A DNA stretch of 64,000 nucleotides from Nageia nagi (Eukaryota; Pinophyta), in the NCBI GenBank assembly GCA_050084985.1, contig JBITNC010000001.1, forward strand, positions 124,930,001 to 124,994,000. The letters are read 5' to 3'. The position numbers and the translations under genes are program-made. Below, piece after piece: positions 36,101-48,383 of the stretch. The notes beneath the pieces are model-generated. The model was not told the origin of the DNA. It ran no database searches and saw only the letters and a program-made list of their open reading frames with translations. Positions within the stretch are counted from its first letter, which is position 1; each line of letters opens with the position of its first letter.

Positions 36101-36474
36101 AAAAAATCTAAATTTTGAAAAAAAATATTGAGAGCTGCCTTTTTTTAAAAAAAAATGCACACTAGAGGTTAAAAACATTATATCTCTATTTTTAGCCCTC
36201 CTCCCTTTTTTTGATATTTTTCACAAAAGACTATTGTAAAAAATTTTCAATAAGATGCTATCATAATATATTTTTGCTCATAAAAAAGGCATTTTCTTTG
36301 TACATAGATTACTAACATAAAATATTGTTAGTAAGAAGATAGTAGCAAAAATATATTATGGTATTTGAAGTTATTTTTGCTAAGACATTGAGCTAGCATA
36401 ATCATACAAAAAAATAGTATCATAATGAACTTAGTTAAAAAGGATAGAAGGTTATACCTTTGCAAACCTTTTAC
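33154..36474 (-). other. Element B leader; candidate GT-AG intron
   Basis: On the minus strand GAG|GTAAAA (GT at 36474-36473) and TTTTTTGTACAG (AG at 33155-33154, three bases before the gag ATG) frame about 3.3 kb. The block 33240-33730 is conserved with A 12780-13115 plus 14030-14160 and with C 60240-60720. The rest includes AT-rich sequence and captured GC-rich fragments. Confidence 0.4.
34900..36028 (-). pseudogene. Captured host-like sequence in B leader
   Basis: This block is richer in GC than the leader around it and is bounded at 36023-36030 by a C-run (G-run on the minus strand). Residues coded at 35731-35886 read ISWTALLAGYASDGYVE, then a KLF and a VSWTTMIVGDVQNGYVG segment. This closely fits two consecutive plant PLS-type PPR motifs. 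The frame 36030-35686 also reads through a Pro/Arg-rich upstream part that is probably not coding. Further frames at 35192-35485 (both strands) and 34905-35113 are open but unrecognised and may come from another gene. Confidence 0.65.
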
Positions 36475-36559
36475 CTCATAATGAAGATTAGGATTAAGAT
36501 CTCCAAATTTGAGAAGGATGAAGAACCTCCAAAATGTAGAAGAAGATCTTCCACACCAA

Positions 36560-36571
36560 GCTCTGATACCA
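36560..36571 (-). promoter_or_regulatory. Element B primer-binding site
   Basis: GCTCTGATACCA, the reverse complement of the initiator-Met primer site, two bases from the 5' LTR at 36574. Confidence 0.95.
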
Positions 36572-36573
36572 AT

Positions 36574-37076
36574 TGAGAGAATTAGCACTACTCTAATTCC
36601 CAAGGTCTAAGACTATAGAAAGCTCAATCACATTCAACATGCAACATCTACAAGCTACTAACACATTCACACAATATGACACCAATATAATGTAGTTCCT
36701 CCCTCCTTGGGAGTACATCCACAACTAGTTCTCTATTCTCAATCTATGCCTCTCTTACAACTATTCTCTTGCTCTCTCCTACACAACCTAGTAGAGTAAT
36801 CTTACTCCAAAACTTAGATGTGTTTACAAGAGGAGAGGCCCTCTATTTATAGCTTGAGAGCACCTCCCTAACCTCCCTTTAACCCAAGAGTTAGGTTAGG
36901 GTTACAATAAATGTGTGACCTAACTTTAACCTACCAAATAACCCCATAGTTAGGTCAAAGTCCACACATAATAAAGAATTCAATTAATCTCTTAAGGTAT
37001 CTACATATCCTTTAAGTGATTAATTGAACTTACAAGGAGTTTAGATATTCATAATATTTCATTACAAATTCTAACA
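36574..37076 (-). repeat. Element B 5' LTR
   Basis: 503 bp. The TATA box complement TATTTATA is at 36844-36851. Target duplication AAGCC follows at 37077. Confidence 0.93.
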
Positions 37077-37824
37077 AAGCCTTCCTCAACATCTTGAAGC
37101 TCAATAAATAATTGAGCAAGATCTCACTAGAGATCCCAATTTCAATAAGTTTGGTTAAATGCAAGGAGTTGATGTATTGAATACCATTAATGCATCTTTT
37201 TCAAACATTTCAACACCTAGAGTTGTAGATTCACAAGCTATTAAACACCCCAAATCCTACTTTGAAATTGGATAAAGTATTTACATTTTCACTTCAAGTG
37301 GAGGCCCTTCTTCTTGTAGTAGCTGTTCAAAGAGCTCTAATGATTCTAATGATAATGACTCGTCAAAATCTGGAGGTAGTAATAATAAGTCAAGAATTTT
37401 TATTTATTTTTGATGTGTTAACAAATGCAAAAATCAGGTGAAATGCATTCAAAGATAAATCTGATGAGGTATATAAATATAATTGGGATCTTATTGATTT
37501 AGTTGATATCTCAACCTTCGATGAACCAAGCAAATGGAGAAGCAAGGAAGAAGTTAAATAGGCCTAAAAGAACCCCTAGAGAAAAAATTGAAATCAAAAG
37601 ATTCAAAAGAAGTTCTTAGATCGTATGAATGCTATCTCACTTGGGTTTATCAAGTTAAAGTACCACATCATAAAATTAATAATTGGGCAACAAGGCAAAT
37701 GATTTTTCAATATCAAGGATTAGTGGAGGGACCGGATAGGGTGCACAACTTCTCAAGAGGAGATATCAAGGAAAAGATGGAAGAGATGATAGCCTTATTT
37801 CCTCCATCATCGGCAACAAATTGA

Positions 37825-38759
37825 AGATGAACTTGCCATTTTTTATTTTTGTTGATGGCATTGTAAAAGGAATTAAGGGTGTTAAAATTATTTCTCCCCT
37901 TAATATTTAGAGTTAAATAAATTTCTATATTTTATTCTTCGAACTTAGTTATTTTATGGGTTGGCTATTTTCCAAACTTAGCCAAATTTTGATGTTTTTA
38001 AAATTAAGGTTTTAAGGAAGTTAAGGTTTTGTTTTAAACCTAACTACTTCTAAACACTACTTAAAAGTAAGTGAGCCTCATTTATAACTTTCTCTCTCTA
38101 TGGATTTTGAAAGTTTTACTTTTGAAGCTTAAACAATATAAGACTATATTGTTTGCCTCTCACTTATGTGTACTCGTTTCTTTGATACTTGTTTGAGTTA
38201 GAAAATGAATTTCAAGCATATCTAGTAATTAATTTTTGATACTTGAATAATGTTATATTTTTGCAAACTTAAAAATCAATCAACATTTGAGTTAGTGAAA
38301 GAAATATGATATATTATGCAAGCTATACACTATGATGTTTCATTAAATAAACTATGTTTTTCATAAATAAAAAGTAAAAGAGACTAAGTACAAGGTAAAT
38401 TACATGGAGTGTATCACTTCTTACTTATAACTTGATTAACTTGGGCAAGAAGTCTTCATCTCAATTAAAAATGTTAAGTGATTATTTACATTTCTAGAAT
38501 TAGTAGAATGATCATTTAATTCAAGGATAAGAAAAGTTGTGAGAGAATTAAATTAAGTCTTTGTATATTCAGAGAAATAGATGAAAAAATACAAAAATAT
38601 CCATTCAATAAGTGAAGAGATACTTGTGTTAAACATATTGTTATCTTCCTTGTAACTTGGATAACCTAAGCAAGTTTAAGACAAATGAGTTACAAACATT
38701 AAGTAATTGCTTACTTTCAAGAATTAGTGGAGCAAGTATTTAATTTAAGTATTGGAAAG
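37825..38759. other. J sequence after its decayed ORF
   Basis: AT-rich and non-coding. Two related segments, near 38480-38565 and 38705-38759 (the latter resuming at 47361 after F), share TTAAGT-ATT, AGAATTAGT and TTGTGAGA-like motifs. J therefore has a direct repeat here into which F inserted. Confidence 0.45.
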
Positions 38760-39395
38760 TGTAGATGCCTCAAAATGAACCTTTATATATTTAATAAATC
38801 ATTTTAATCCCTTAATAGATTATTATTTAAAAAGGGATTAAAAATGTATAAAAGAGGTGTAGGCCATGTATTTGACTCTTGTAGATTGTACAAGGGGTCA
38901 AAATATCAAAGTCATGTAAACTTGTATCATATATAAAGGCATCATTTGATGACCTATTGATGATGGGATAATAAAGGAAAATAATCATTTTAAGCTAATA
39001 CAAGGATTATCAATTAAAGATCATTTGAAGGATTGCAACTTGCTTTATCTAACTACATTACACATCTATTATTCTATAAGTTCACATGTATCTTCATAAT
39101 TTGATTATTCGCTAATTCACTCATCACTACATTCTTGTTCACATTTGTAATTTCACTTATCTTACGATGCTAATGCCAATTCTAGGACATCGGTGACATA
39201 CTTGTTCATGAATGTATGCTCTATCTTTTGTGCATTTTATGATTAACAAAATGAATATAGAATATAAGTAAACACTACTAAATTCTTGCTACATGTTATT
39301 TTGACATTTTTGATATATGCATCAATATTTACAAAGTAGAGAAATAGTGCATTAATCAACCCCATTTGCATTAATTGCATTATTTTGCTACTACA
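38760..39395 (+). repeat. Element F 5' LTR
   Basis: Starts TGTAGATGCCTC and ends GCTACTACA. I could not identify the tRNA primer site immediately after it (TTTTGGTTGATTTATC). Confidence 0.88.
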
Positions 39396-39504
39396 TTTTG
39401 GTTGATTTATCTTACCTTAGAGGTGAGATCATGCTAACCTTTCTTATTAGGATCAGGCTGCCAATGCCATATATTTCTATCTTTAGGATGCTAGCAACAT
39501 TAAT

Positions 39505-40810
39505 ATGGATCAACTCACAACCACACTTTAGGATCTGAACATGAATATTTTGGATTTTCAAAGGGAGATAGCTATGATTTATAATCTAGGTTCCAGCTCG
39601 ACTAATCTAGGTTCATCTAATATCTCACCATCTAATCCTAATGACTATGATGGCATTTTCATTTCACCCTTGATGGATGACATTTGCAATTTTCCCCTAC
39701 CACTAGATCATAAGACCCACAAATTTGATATGTTCAATATCGAATAAGATCCCAAGTAGCATCTCATTAGCTTTCAAGAGGAGTGCTTGTTGAAACTAGT
39801 TTTAGATGAGAGGTTCATGTCTAAATTCTTTCTAAGGAATTTGAAAGGTGATGCTACTCAATGGTTCTACTCTGTACCTAGTAAGTCTATTGATTCCTTC
39901 AAAACCTTAGTTCAAATATTTATGGGTCAATAAAAATATAATATTAAAGAACAAGGTAATATATCAGAATTATGTGCACTTCGACAAGCAACCAATGAAA
40001 CCATAGAGAAGTATGTCTTACGATTCAAAAAGGTGTGGCAAACTACTCAAGTTAAACTAGATGAATCTAATATTTATGGCATATTTCATGAATCTATTAT
40101 TCCTCTACTTCAATTGCATGCTCCTAGTGCTAAGGATGTTGGTTTTAGTACTCTAGTTCAATAATTAGTTTAAAAAGAGAAAGTTTTATTATCTCTAGGA
40201 GAGCTTAAATATACATATAACAATTTTTTCAAAGATAATAAGAAATCATATGTCAAGAAAGAGGAGAAAGCAGTTAATATGGTAGATAGACCTAAGACTC
40301 CTCTAAAGGCACAAAGATATACTTCCTCAAAAGAGACCAACTATACATTTCTAGTTCCACCAAGAATTATTTTGAGGGACTAAATGAAGAAAATCCTCCT
40401 ACACTCGCTTGAAAAAGTTGATGATGATACCCCTTTGGGATACTTTGAGGCATATTGTGCTTACAATCAATGAAAAGGGCATGCTACAAATGTTTACAAA
40501 ATATTGGAAGCAGCTATCATAGCCCTCATAGAATAAGGAAGGTACAAGATTGATGAACGTCTTGCTAAATAAGGAGATGCAATCAATGTGATCATAGTAG
40601 TCAAAGAGGTCTATGCTAACTTGCGAAGAGGACATCCATGCATTGTTCTAGACACAGTTACCATTGAACAAGTAAGTTTCCTACCTAATCCAAAACTTTA
40701 CAGTATGATTGATAAATTAAAAAATAAACCAACCAAGATTAGCTTGTATGATCTCATTTCTAATTCTAAAGCTCATAGGGATGTTTTATATACTTTATTT
40801 AAGAATTAAT
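39505..40810 (+). pseudogene. Element F gag
   Basis: Starts MDQLTTTL at 39505 and stays mostly in one frame with stops that look like former Gln codons. KGDATQWFYSVPSKSIDSF, then an F.GQ.KYN segment, RQATNETIEKYVLRFKKVW and a GIFHESI stretch match the capsid domain of gypsy Gag. The C-terminal part (40588-40809) ends TLFKN. Gag would form the virus-like particle; this copy is interrupted. Confidence 0.75.
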
Positions 40811-40922
40811 TATTCTTACTAACATTTAGTAGCAACATTTTTTTAGAACTCCAAACCATTAGGGAAAGTGACACTATCTCCTTTCATAAGTCTAAAATAC
40901 TCAACCAAGAACTACTAGATGA

Positions 40923-43900
40923 GTGTGCAACTTTATATATCACCCTATGGTAGATGAATGGGAAGTCAAAAGGACCATGGTAGACAATGGTTCAATTATG
41001 AATGTGTGTTCTAACTATTTTTTGACTAGATTACAAGAAAAAGGTGTAACCATCCCCCTATTAGAAGAAGCTACTTTCAAAATAAGAGCCTATGATAGTT
41101 CTTCTAAGAAACCACTAGGCATAGCTACCATCATGATTACCACAGAGTTAGAACTATTCTAGCTAAGTTTCAAGTAGTTGATTCCAAGTTATCTTATAAC
41201 ATGCTTTTAGAAGACCTTGGATCCATGATATGGAAGTTGTTCCTTCTACATTACATGGTAGATTAAATTTGAATTCCAAGGAGAAGTACATATAATCTTA
41301 GCTAATCCTAAGCCCTTTTCACTATGCAATGTGGATTGACTTTGAGGAGATGGCCATGGTTCCACCACTTTTCAAAATAGAACCCTTGGATGATCCCACA
41401 CCAAGGCAAAAGTAAGATTAATAGGTGTAAATCATAGAAATAGGTATGGGAACTTACAAAATAGATGATACAAACTTATTTACATCCATTAAAGACTTGG
41501 GATGACCTCAAATATTGGCTATTTTAGGCCACCAACACCATGTTGTTTTGCATACAAGGCACCAGTAGCATACAGATGATGATGTTAGTGATCCTTCTAG
41601 CTATGTTCTATTTGAAACAATGAAATAATCTTCTGCAGATGATGTCCTCACATCTTCCAAATCTGGTAAAACCTTTCCTTCTACTTTTGTTTAAAAATAT
41701 ATGGTTAACAATTACAAGTATATGGGAGGAGGTTTAGGTAAAACTGAGAAAGATATGTCTGATTTTTTATTTTTCCAAAAACATAGCTTACTAAGATAGG
41801 TCTAGCTAGTGATGGACATGCAAACAAAAATGGGCTCCCATACAATTGTTAAAATATCTAATGTGATAGAATTATTTGATGAAATTTATGAAGATATGTG
41901 GATTGATCATAACTTGCCTCTTACTTTGATTATTTCAGTACTGATGATGATATGCTTGAATACTTGGGGGAAATTCAAAATTGCATAAGTCTAATGAAAA
42001 ATGTCATGCCTCTTATATGCTTCATGAGTATGCTTACTTTGGCCAAGAGGTCAATTTTCATGATGTGTTATAGGTTCAACCCTTAGAAGAAGCTAAGATT
42101 GTTGATCCTACTATGGAGGATTTGCCATCATTATGACCAACAAAGAAGGATCTCACCTTCCCAAAGAAGACTTTGCTAAACATTAACATTGGCACTAAGA
42201 TAAGTAGAGATTGCTTCAAATTGGAGCAAACCAAGCCTCTTTCATCAAGAAAGATAAAAATCTAAATTCATCACATTTTGAAAATTTGCTTGGTCTTATG
42301 ATGATATGCCTAGGGTTAGATCCTTCATTTGTTATCATAATTTTCCATTAAAAGCAAATGCCAAACCAATTAAGAAAAAGCTAGAAACATCATCCTTCTA
42401 AGGCTTTGTTAGTTAAAAAAGAGATTTTAAAAATACTTACAAGCAAGATTCATAGATCCTATTGATTATTTGAGTGGATGTTTAAAATTGTTCCTATTAC
42501 TAAACCAATTGGTGAAATATGAGTATGTACTGATTTTCATGATATCAACAATGCTTATCCTAAGGATGATTTTCCATTGCCTAATATTGATATGATTATT
42601 GATACATATAGCCTGGTTCATTATATGTTTTTCATTTATGGATGATTTTTTTGGTTACAATCAAATCTTAATTAATCCTTCTAACTGACATAAAATTGCT
42701 TTCACAACCCCTTGGGGCAATTTTTGTTGGAAGGTTATGCCTTTTGGATCAAAAAAATGTAGGTGCTAATATCACAAGTGATGGTCAGTATGTTCCATAA
42801 GCATATTCACAAAATAGTGGAGGTTTATGTTGACTAAATTCTGTTAAATCAAAGTAAGGTCAAGACCATCTCAAGCCATTGAAGAGGTATTCGACAATTT
42901 GCAAAGGTACAAACTAAGACTTAAACCTTCAAAGTATGCATTTGGAGTTACTTCTAGAAAATTGTTAGAATTCATGGTTTCAAATAAGTAATTGAAGTAG
43001 ATAAAATAAAAGCAATATCGACATGCCTCCCCCTAGAAACTTGAAACAACTTAGAAGTCATCAAGGAAAGATAAATTCATTAGAAGGTTCATCTCATAAC
43101 TAGGGTACAAGTGTAGACCATTCACTCATTTACTTAAGAAGGATGTCAAGTTTGTATGGCATGTGAATTGCCAAAAAGCATTTGAAGATATCAAGCAATA
43201 TTTTCTTAACCCCTATCCTTGTTCCCATGGATTTTTCCAAACTACTTACTTGTATATTTCAGCCTCTTTGTATGCCATAGGAACTATGTTGTGTCAAAAA
43301 ATTAAAAATAACAAAGAGAGGTTCTATCTATTATCTAACCAAGATATTGGTTGATTATGAGACAAGTACACTCCTATGGAGAAGCTTTGCTTTGCTATGA
43401 TATTAAACCACTAAAAAAGTTAAGGCATTACTTGTTATATTGCACCACATATGTTGTTAGTCCTATTGATCCTTTAAAATATCTTGTGGCTAAATAACAC
43501 TTATCCATAGATTTGCAAAGTGGCTAATGTTATTGTAAGAATTTGATATTAATGTGGTGAAGCAAAAATCTATTAAAGGATAGGCATTGTAGATTTGATA
43601 TCAAATTTCCCTCAAGAAGGTGAGGAGGTTTTCCATAAATAATTTCTTGATAATTTTTAGGAGGAGCCACAGTGCCAACAGCCTAACGATCTATCATAAG
43701 GTGCCAATGGTGTGACTTTAAGAGATCTTCATCCCTAATATTATATTTGTCTTTTAGAGGATGAGCCTATAGTATGGACCTTTATTTTGATGGTTCTAAA
43801 TGCATTCCTAGAGAAGGGCAGGTATTGTTTTGGTCTCCCCTACCATCAAATAATTCCTATTGCATATAAATTGGATTTCAAATGCACTAATAATATGGCT

Positions 43901-45607
43901 AAGTATGAAGCTTTGATACTAGGATTGAAGGAGGCTTTAGAACTAAAATTGCAAACATAGAAATTTATGGGGACTCATAGCTTATTTTCAACCAATTGAA
44001 GGGTACTTATGATACCAAAGATGAGAAGCTAAGGCCTTATAAGGTTGGATTGAGTTGCTAGACAGGCTTGTAGGTATACTATTGAGACCATTCCTAGGAC
44101 TAATAACAAATATGCATATGTATGGTAAGAATAGCCTCTTTGGTACCAATTAGCTTAAAGATGAGAATATCATTCTCACTACCCTATAATTTAAGTTCTC
44201 CATCTTACACAACCCATCTTCATTCTATTATTTTTTCTTAATGTCGATGCTTTTCAAGACTGGTATTTTGAAATCTATAGCTACTTAAGAGACCAAAGTA
44301 TTCTTTCTAGATATACTAAGAATTATAAACTAAGATTGAGAAGGACTACTATGAAATATGTTATCATTGTGATATTATATAGAAGATCCTTTGATGGTGA
44401 TTTATTGAGATGTTTAACATAGGATGAGATACCTACTACTTTAGAGCAAGCTCATGATGGATTATGTGTGACCATTTTCATGCCAAAGATCTTTATACAA
44501 AGATCTTGAGAATTGGGTACTATTGGCCCACTATGAAGAAGATTGCCAAACTCATGTGAAAGTATGTGTGCCATGCCAAAAGCATGCAAACTTAAAAAAT
44601 AGCCCACTCGAGAACTCAATTCATTATTTCTCCATGGCCCTCTGCTACTTGGGCATAGATTTGATTGGCATGATTAATCCTCATTCTAGAGAAGGACACA
44701 AATTTTCATCACATCTACATAATATACTACCAAGTGGGTGGAAGCCATCCCCATGAAGTTAATCACACAAGAAAAATTATTACATTCTTACAGAATACAT
44801 CATCACTAGATTTGGTGTCCATAAAATTGATCATGGATAATGGTCCAAATCTCAAGGGAAAGGATATGTAAGCATTTTGTAAAAATTTCACATCACACAA
44901 ATTTTTTCTCAATTTACAATCCTTTAGGTAATGGTCAAGCTAAAGCAACAAACAAGACACTTAAGAGTATTCTTGCCAAAACTTGGGATAAGTACAAAAG
45001 AGATTGGCATGAAGCAATTGCCATATGAACTATGGGCTATAGAACTAGTGTCTAAATAGTCACTAGGGAACCCCCTTCTCATTGGTATATAGATATGAGG
45101 CTATTTTCCACTTGAGTTAGAGATTCTTTCGCTTAGGATCTCTTTATAAGGTGATATTCTAGATGAAGATGCAAGAAAAGCAAGATTGCAATAGTTAGAG
45201 CATGTTAGATGAAAAATGAATCAGATCCATTACATCAAAAGCTTACCATACCAAAATTAAGAGAGCATTTAGCAAGAAGATAAAAGCTAAAGAGTTCAAA
45301 ATAGGGGACCTAGTATTAAAAGAAAATATCAACAAAATAACAAAAAATGAGGAGGTAAAGACAAATTTGAACCCAATTGGTTGGGCCATATATTGTTGTT
45401 GATGCAAAAGGATCAAAAGCATGCAGGTTATCAACTTTGGATGGAAAGGAAGAACCAAAAACCTTCAAACCATCAATCCAAGCATTTTTACACTTGAAAA
45501 GCACAACTTTGTGCCCCTACAAAATAATTCATATCAAACATAAGGGCATAATTTCTTTTTATTTTATGTACAATCCATGCAGAACATGGAATAGATGGTG
45601 TGCTTGA
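40923..45607 (+). pseudogene. Element F pol
   Basis: Protease: MVDNGSIMNVCS near 40978, with a shifted RRPWIHDMEVVPSTLHGRL near 41205-41265. RT: VCTDFHDINNAYPKDDFPLP near 42520 and IVEVYVD near 42815. RNase H near 43140-43450. Second RNase H-like region near 43770-44080 (TNNMAKYEALILGLKEALEL and YGDS). Integrase near 44420-45030, including CVPCQKHA, GIDLIGMINP and MDNGPNLKGKD. The closing part, 45377-45530, has GPYIVVDAKGSKACRL. Many stops and frameshifts. Confidence 0.8.
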
Positions 45608-45659
45608 CTATTAGCATGATGTTGGTGATGTACAAAAAAAAATGGGTAGTCTAATGTCT

Positions 45660-46215
45660 TTAGATTCATGAACATAAAAATACATGATCATTGATGGCAA
45701 CAAAATGGCTAGTGAGAGTTTACTCACTTAAAGCAAACCGTGATATAGCCATTAGCAAGTTGTTGACATTGATTCATCATTAATGGATGATACAACTTAC
45801 TATGTATCCACATGGTTTTTTTCTTTAAACCCATCTAAAGCATAATATCTTCAATCATATACATACAAATGTATGATCATCAATTGCTAATGAAACAGCT
45901 AGTGAGAATTCACTCACATAAAAGTAAACTAGTGATACAACCATTAGCAATTTGTTGATATTAGATCATATCCAATGGATGATACATTTTGTTGTGTATC
46001 ACATGGTTTTTTCTTTGAATAATTAAAAGCATATTATCCTTGGATCATATACATATAAATGTATGATCATCGATGACCATTGATATGTCTAGTGAGAGTT
46101 CACTCACTTAAAGATAAATTGGCAATGTAGCTATGAGCAAGATGTTGACATTGGATCATCTCCAATGGATGAAATAACTTACTATACATCTATCATTATT
46201 TTATGATTATAATTC
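45660..46215 (+). repeat. ~190-bp tandem repeats in element F 3' region
   Basis: Three units, aligned at ATGATCAT near 45683, 45872 and 46062. Each contains GCTAGTGAGAGTT or a close variant, CACTCACTTAAA- or CACTCACATAAA-like text, and TTGTTGAC- or GATGTTGAC-like text. Non-coding, between pol and the 3' LTR. Confidence 0.85.
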
Positions 46216-46719
46216 ATTATAGGTCATCAAATCTAGTAAAATACTAGAAAATTATAGTCAAAATAGGGTGCCAGCATCATGCTTACAGTCTATTGGGCCA
46301 TGATGGTGTACATTTCATTATCATTTCTATGAATCCAAAGTGTAACATCTTTTATTTTGATGCATGACATAAGTAGGAATGGTTATTGAGTATCACACAT
46401 GAAAAATCATCAATATCATGATTAAGATATATAAAGAGGCACATCATACCTTCCATATCTAGCCTCGATATGGATTTTCATAGTCATCCAAATAGTATTC
46501 CTAAAGAAACTTCTTCAATAGCTTTTGCCTTGGTTATTTCCCCTTAAGGATCTTTCCTGGGGCACCTAATTCAAAAGGAGGGTAGATAAAGACCCTCAAC
46601 ATCATTTAGCAAAAGACAACATCAACAAAAAGATAAAAAAGTTTCTTCTATGTCTTGGCTACACTTCTTCTTTGGACATGTAATTTTATTGCTTCAATCG
46701 CACATCCAAAGAGGGTAAA

Positions 46720-47355
46720 TGTATACGCCTCAAAATGAACCTTTATCTATTTAATAAATCATTTTAATCCCTTAATGGATTATTATGTAAAAAGGGATTA
46801 AAAATGTATAAAAGAGGTGTAGGCCATGTATTTGATCCTTATGGATTGTACAAGGGGGCCAAATATCAAATTCATGTAAACTTGTATTATATATAAATGC
46901 ATCATTTGATGATTTATAGATCATGAGCGAATCATGGGTAAATAATCATTTCAAGCTAATACAAGGATTATCAATTGAAGATCATTTCAAGGATTGCAAC
47001 TTGCTTTATCTATCTAAATTGCACATCTATTATTCTATAAGTGTATGTTCATAATTTGATTATTTGCTAATTCGCTCATTGCTACATTCTTGTTTGCATT
47101 TGTAACTTCACTTATCTTATGATACTGATGGTGTGCCAATTCTAGGATGTCAATGGTGTACTTCTTCATGAATGTATGCTCTATCTTTTATGCATTTTAT
47201 GATTAATGAAATGAATATAGAATCTAAGTAAACACTACTACATTCCCGCTACATGTTATTGCCATATTTCTAATATATGCATCAATATTTACAAAGTAGA
47301 GCAATAGTGCATTAATCAACCCTATTTGCATTAATTGCACTATTTAGCTACTATA
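46720..47355 (+). repeat. Element F 3' LTR
   Basis: Starts TGTATACGCCTC after a purine-rich AAAGAGGGTAAA and ends GCTACTATA. Same length as the 5' LTR but diverged, with compensating small indels. Confidence 0.88.
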
Positions 47356-47501
47356 GAAAATTGTGAGAAATATAACATAAGTCTTAACACAATCCATTAG
47401 CACTAGGAAAACATACCAAAGACCACCTCATTAAAAGGAGGATCATAGGTCCCTTATTGTCCACTCTTTTTCCTTGATAAGAAAACATGGTTAACACATA
47501 C

Positions 47502-48383
47502 AAGGGATTCTTTGCCTTCCATAACAAACCCTTATAGTTGATTGATGTATATCTCTTCATCTAAGTCACCATTTATGATGTGACTCAAAAATTCACTCTA
47601 TTTTTCATTAAGCTTTTAGCCTTTAAATAGGCTAGATTACAAGTAATACCATATGGTTTTAGCACATGGTTTTGAAAATACCACATGGTTTGAGAACAGG
47701 TTTTAAATTTGGCCTCCACATGTAGTTAGTAAATCTAAGAATAGAAAATAAACCTAAAATCTAAATTTAGGTATGAATATATAGATGTTTTAGGCCTAAA
47801 ACATATATCCCATAGGAGATGTTACTAAATTATAGGAAATTCGATTAAGCACACATAAAAAAAAGGGCTCAAAATGATATCAGGATCAAAATTTATGACC
47901 TTTGCAAGGTGCATCAATTTAGAAAAATATTCTTAAAGTCAAGTTGAAAAACTTTTCATTCCTAAACTATTGAAAGAGTAAGGATTATCTTGATTATGGG
48001 CATCTTTTCCATTGGAGAAAATATTTCCTCATAATCAAATACGTATTTATAAGCAAAACCATTTGCTACTACCCTTGCCTTGTATTTCATAATTTCTCAA
48101 ACTAAATTGTAGTTAACCTTGTAAATCCATTTATTGACCCTCTCATTTCAATCATTGGGATCGGTAAGTAAGTCCCAAGTTTGATTTTTCATTAAAGCCT
48201 CATACTTCAATTTTATGGCTTCCATATAGCATTCAGGCTCGAAGCTTCCTTGAATGATGAGAGCTCATTCTTATTATCAATTTTAGTAAATAAGAATTTG
48301 TTTAAGGTTATACTTATTGTTGTATTTTGTGTTGAAGAATTTTTCTCCTAAGGTAACTTATCTACATTGACATCTAACCAATT
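47502..48383 (-). pseudogene. Element E: RT N-terminal part
   Basis: The minus strand aligns to B 30374-30910 (start of RT and the linker before it), heavily mutated. It is interrupted by a small insertion at about 47575-47915 and cut at 48384 by element G. After G it resumes at 54388 with AGGTGC, as in B 30915. Confidence 0.75.
47575..47915. mobile_element. Small (~340 bp) insertion in E
   Basis: Relative to B, the sequence between GTCACCATTT and AGAAAAATATTCTTAAAG is extra. It is AT-rich with no frame, no clear terminal repeats and only a possible short ATTT duplication. It could be a miniature element or part of a longer decayed one. Confidence 0.4.

Larger units (their letters stand above)
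27758..37076 (-). mobile_element. Copia element B, full length, nested in J
   Basis: 9,319 bp bounded by two 503-bp LTRs, with perfect duplication AAGCC (27753-27757 and 37077-37081). Same family as A and C but in the opposite orientation. I count about 12 LTR differences (about 2.4%), mostly transitions, so it is somewhat older than A. It carries an eight-unit hairpin array, a broken gag-pol and a leader with captured host-like sequence. Confidence 0.95.
26297..37824 (+). pseudogene. Long decayed ORF of J, unknown family, split by B
   Basis: An ATG at 26297 (MSKSKKYMGVYS) opens a frame that shifts near 26500. It then runs, broken only by TAG/TAA codons, to about 27693 (ending near LESYKNVHLALEIQRIF). 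B is inserted at 27758. After B, frames continue with a Ser/Asn-rich stretch near 37300-37390, then a 78-codon piece at 37588-37824 that ends FPPSSATN and a natural-looking stop. I recognise no capsid, protease, RT, integrase or transposase motif. Most internal stops look like former Gln codons. It was probably the main protein of J. Confidence 0.55.
38760..47355 (+). mobile_element. Element F: Ty3/gypsy, Tat-like, degraded
   Basis: 8.6 kb with two 636-bp LTRs (38760-39395 and 46720-47355) and target duplication GAAAG / GAAAA (38755-38759 and 47356-47360, one mismatch). Order: gag, protease, RT, RNase H, a second RNase H-like domain, integrase, then a non-coding 3' region with tandem repeats. 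LTRs differ clearly more than in A or B, including indels, so it is older. Lack of a chromodomain and the second RNase H before integrase suggest the Tat lineage. Confidence 0.88.
24798..47496 (+). mobile_element. Element J: unclassified insertion holding B and F
   Basis: Starts TGTCACCACTCAA and ends GTTAACA, flanked by a perfect CATAC duplication (24793-24797 and 47497-47501). Element E reads continuously across these points. Without B and F, J is about 4.8 kb. TG/CA ends and a 5-bp duplication suggest an LTR-type integrase. I could not find a second copy of its left end, so LTRs are not demonstrated. The left part has a TATA-like CCTATATATACC near 25553-25564, then a tandem repeat, then one long decayed reading frame. 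Strand follows that frame. Confidence 0.65.

Noticed and set aside
24798-47496. Terminal inverted repeats of J (TGTCACC... against TGTTAACC...)
   Set aside because: Only about half of the first 18 positions agree without gaps, and a 5-bp duplication with TG/CA ends fits LTR-type integration better.
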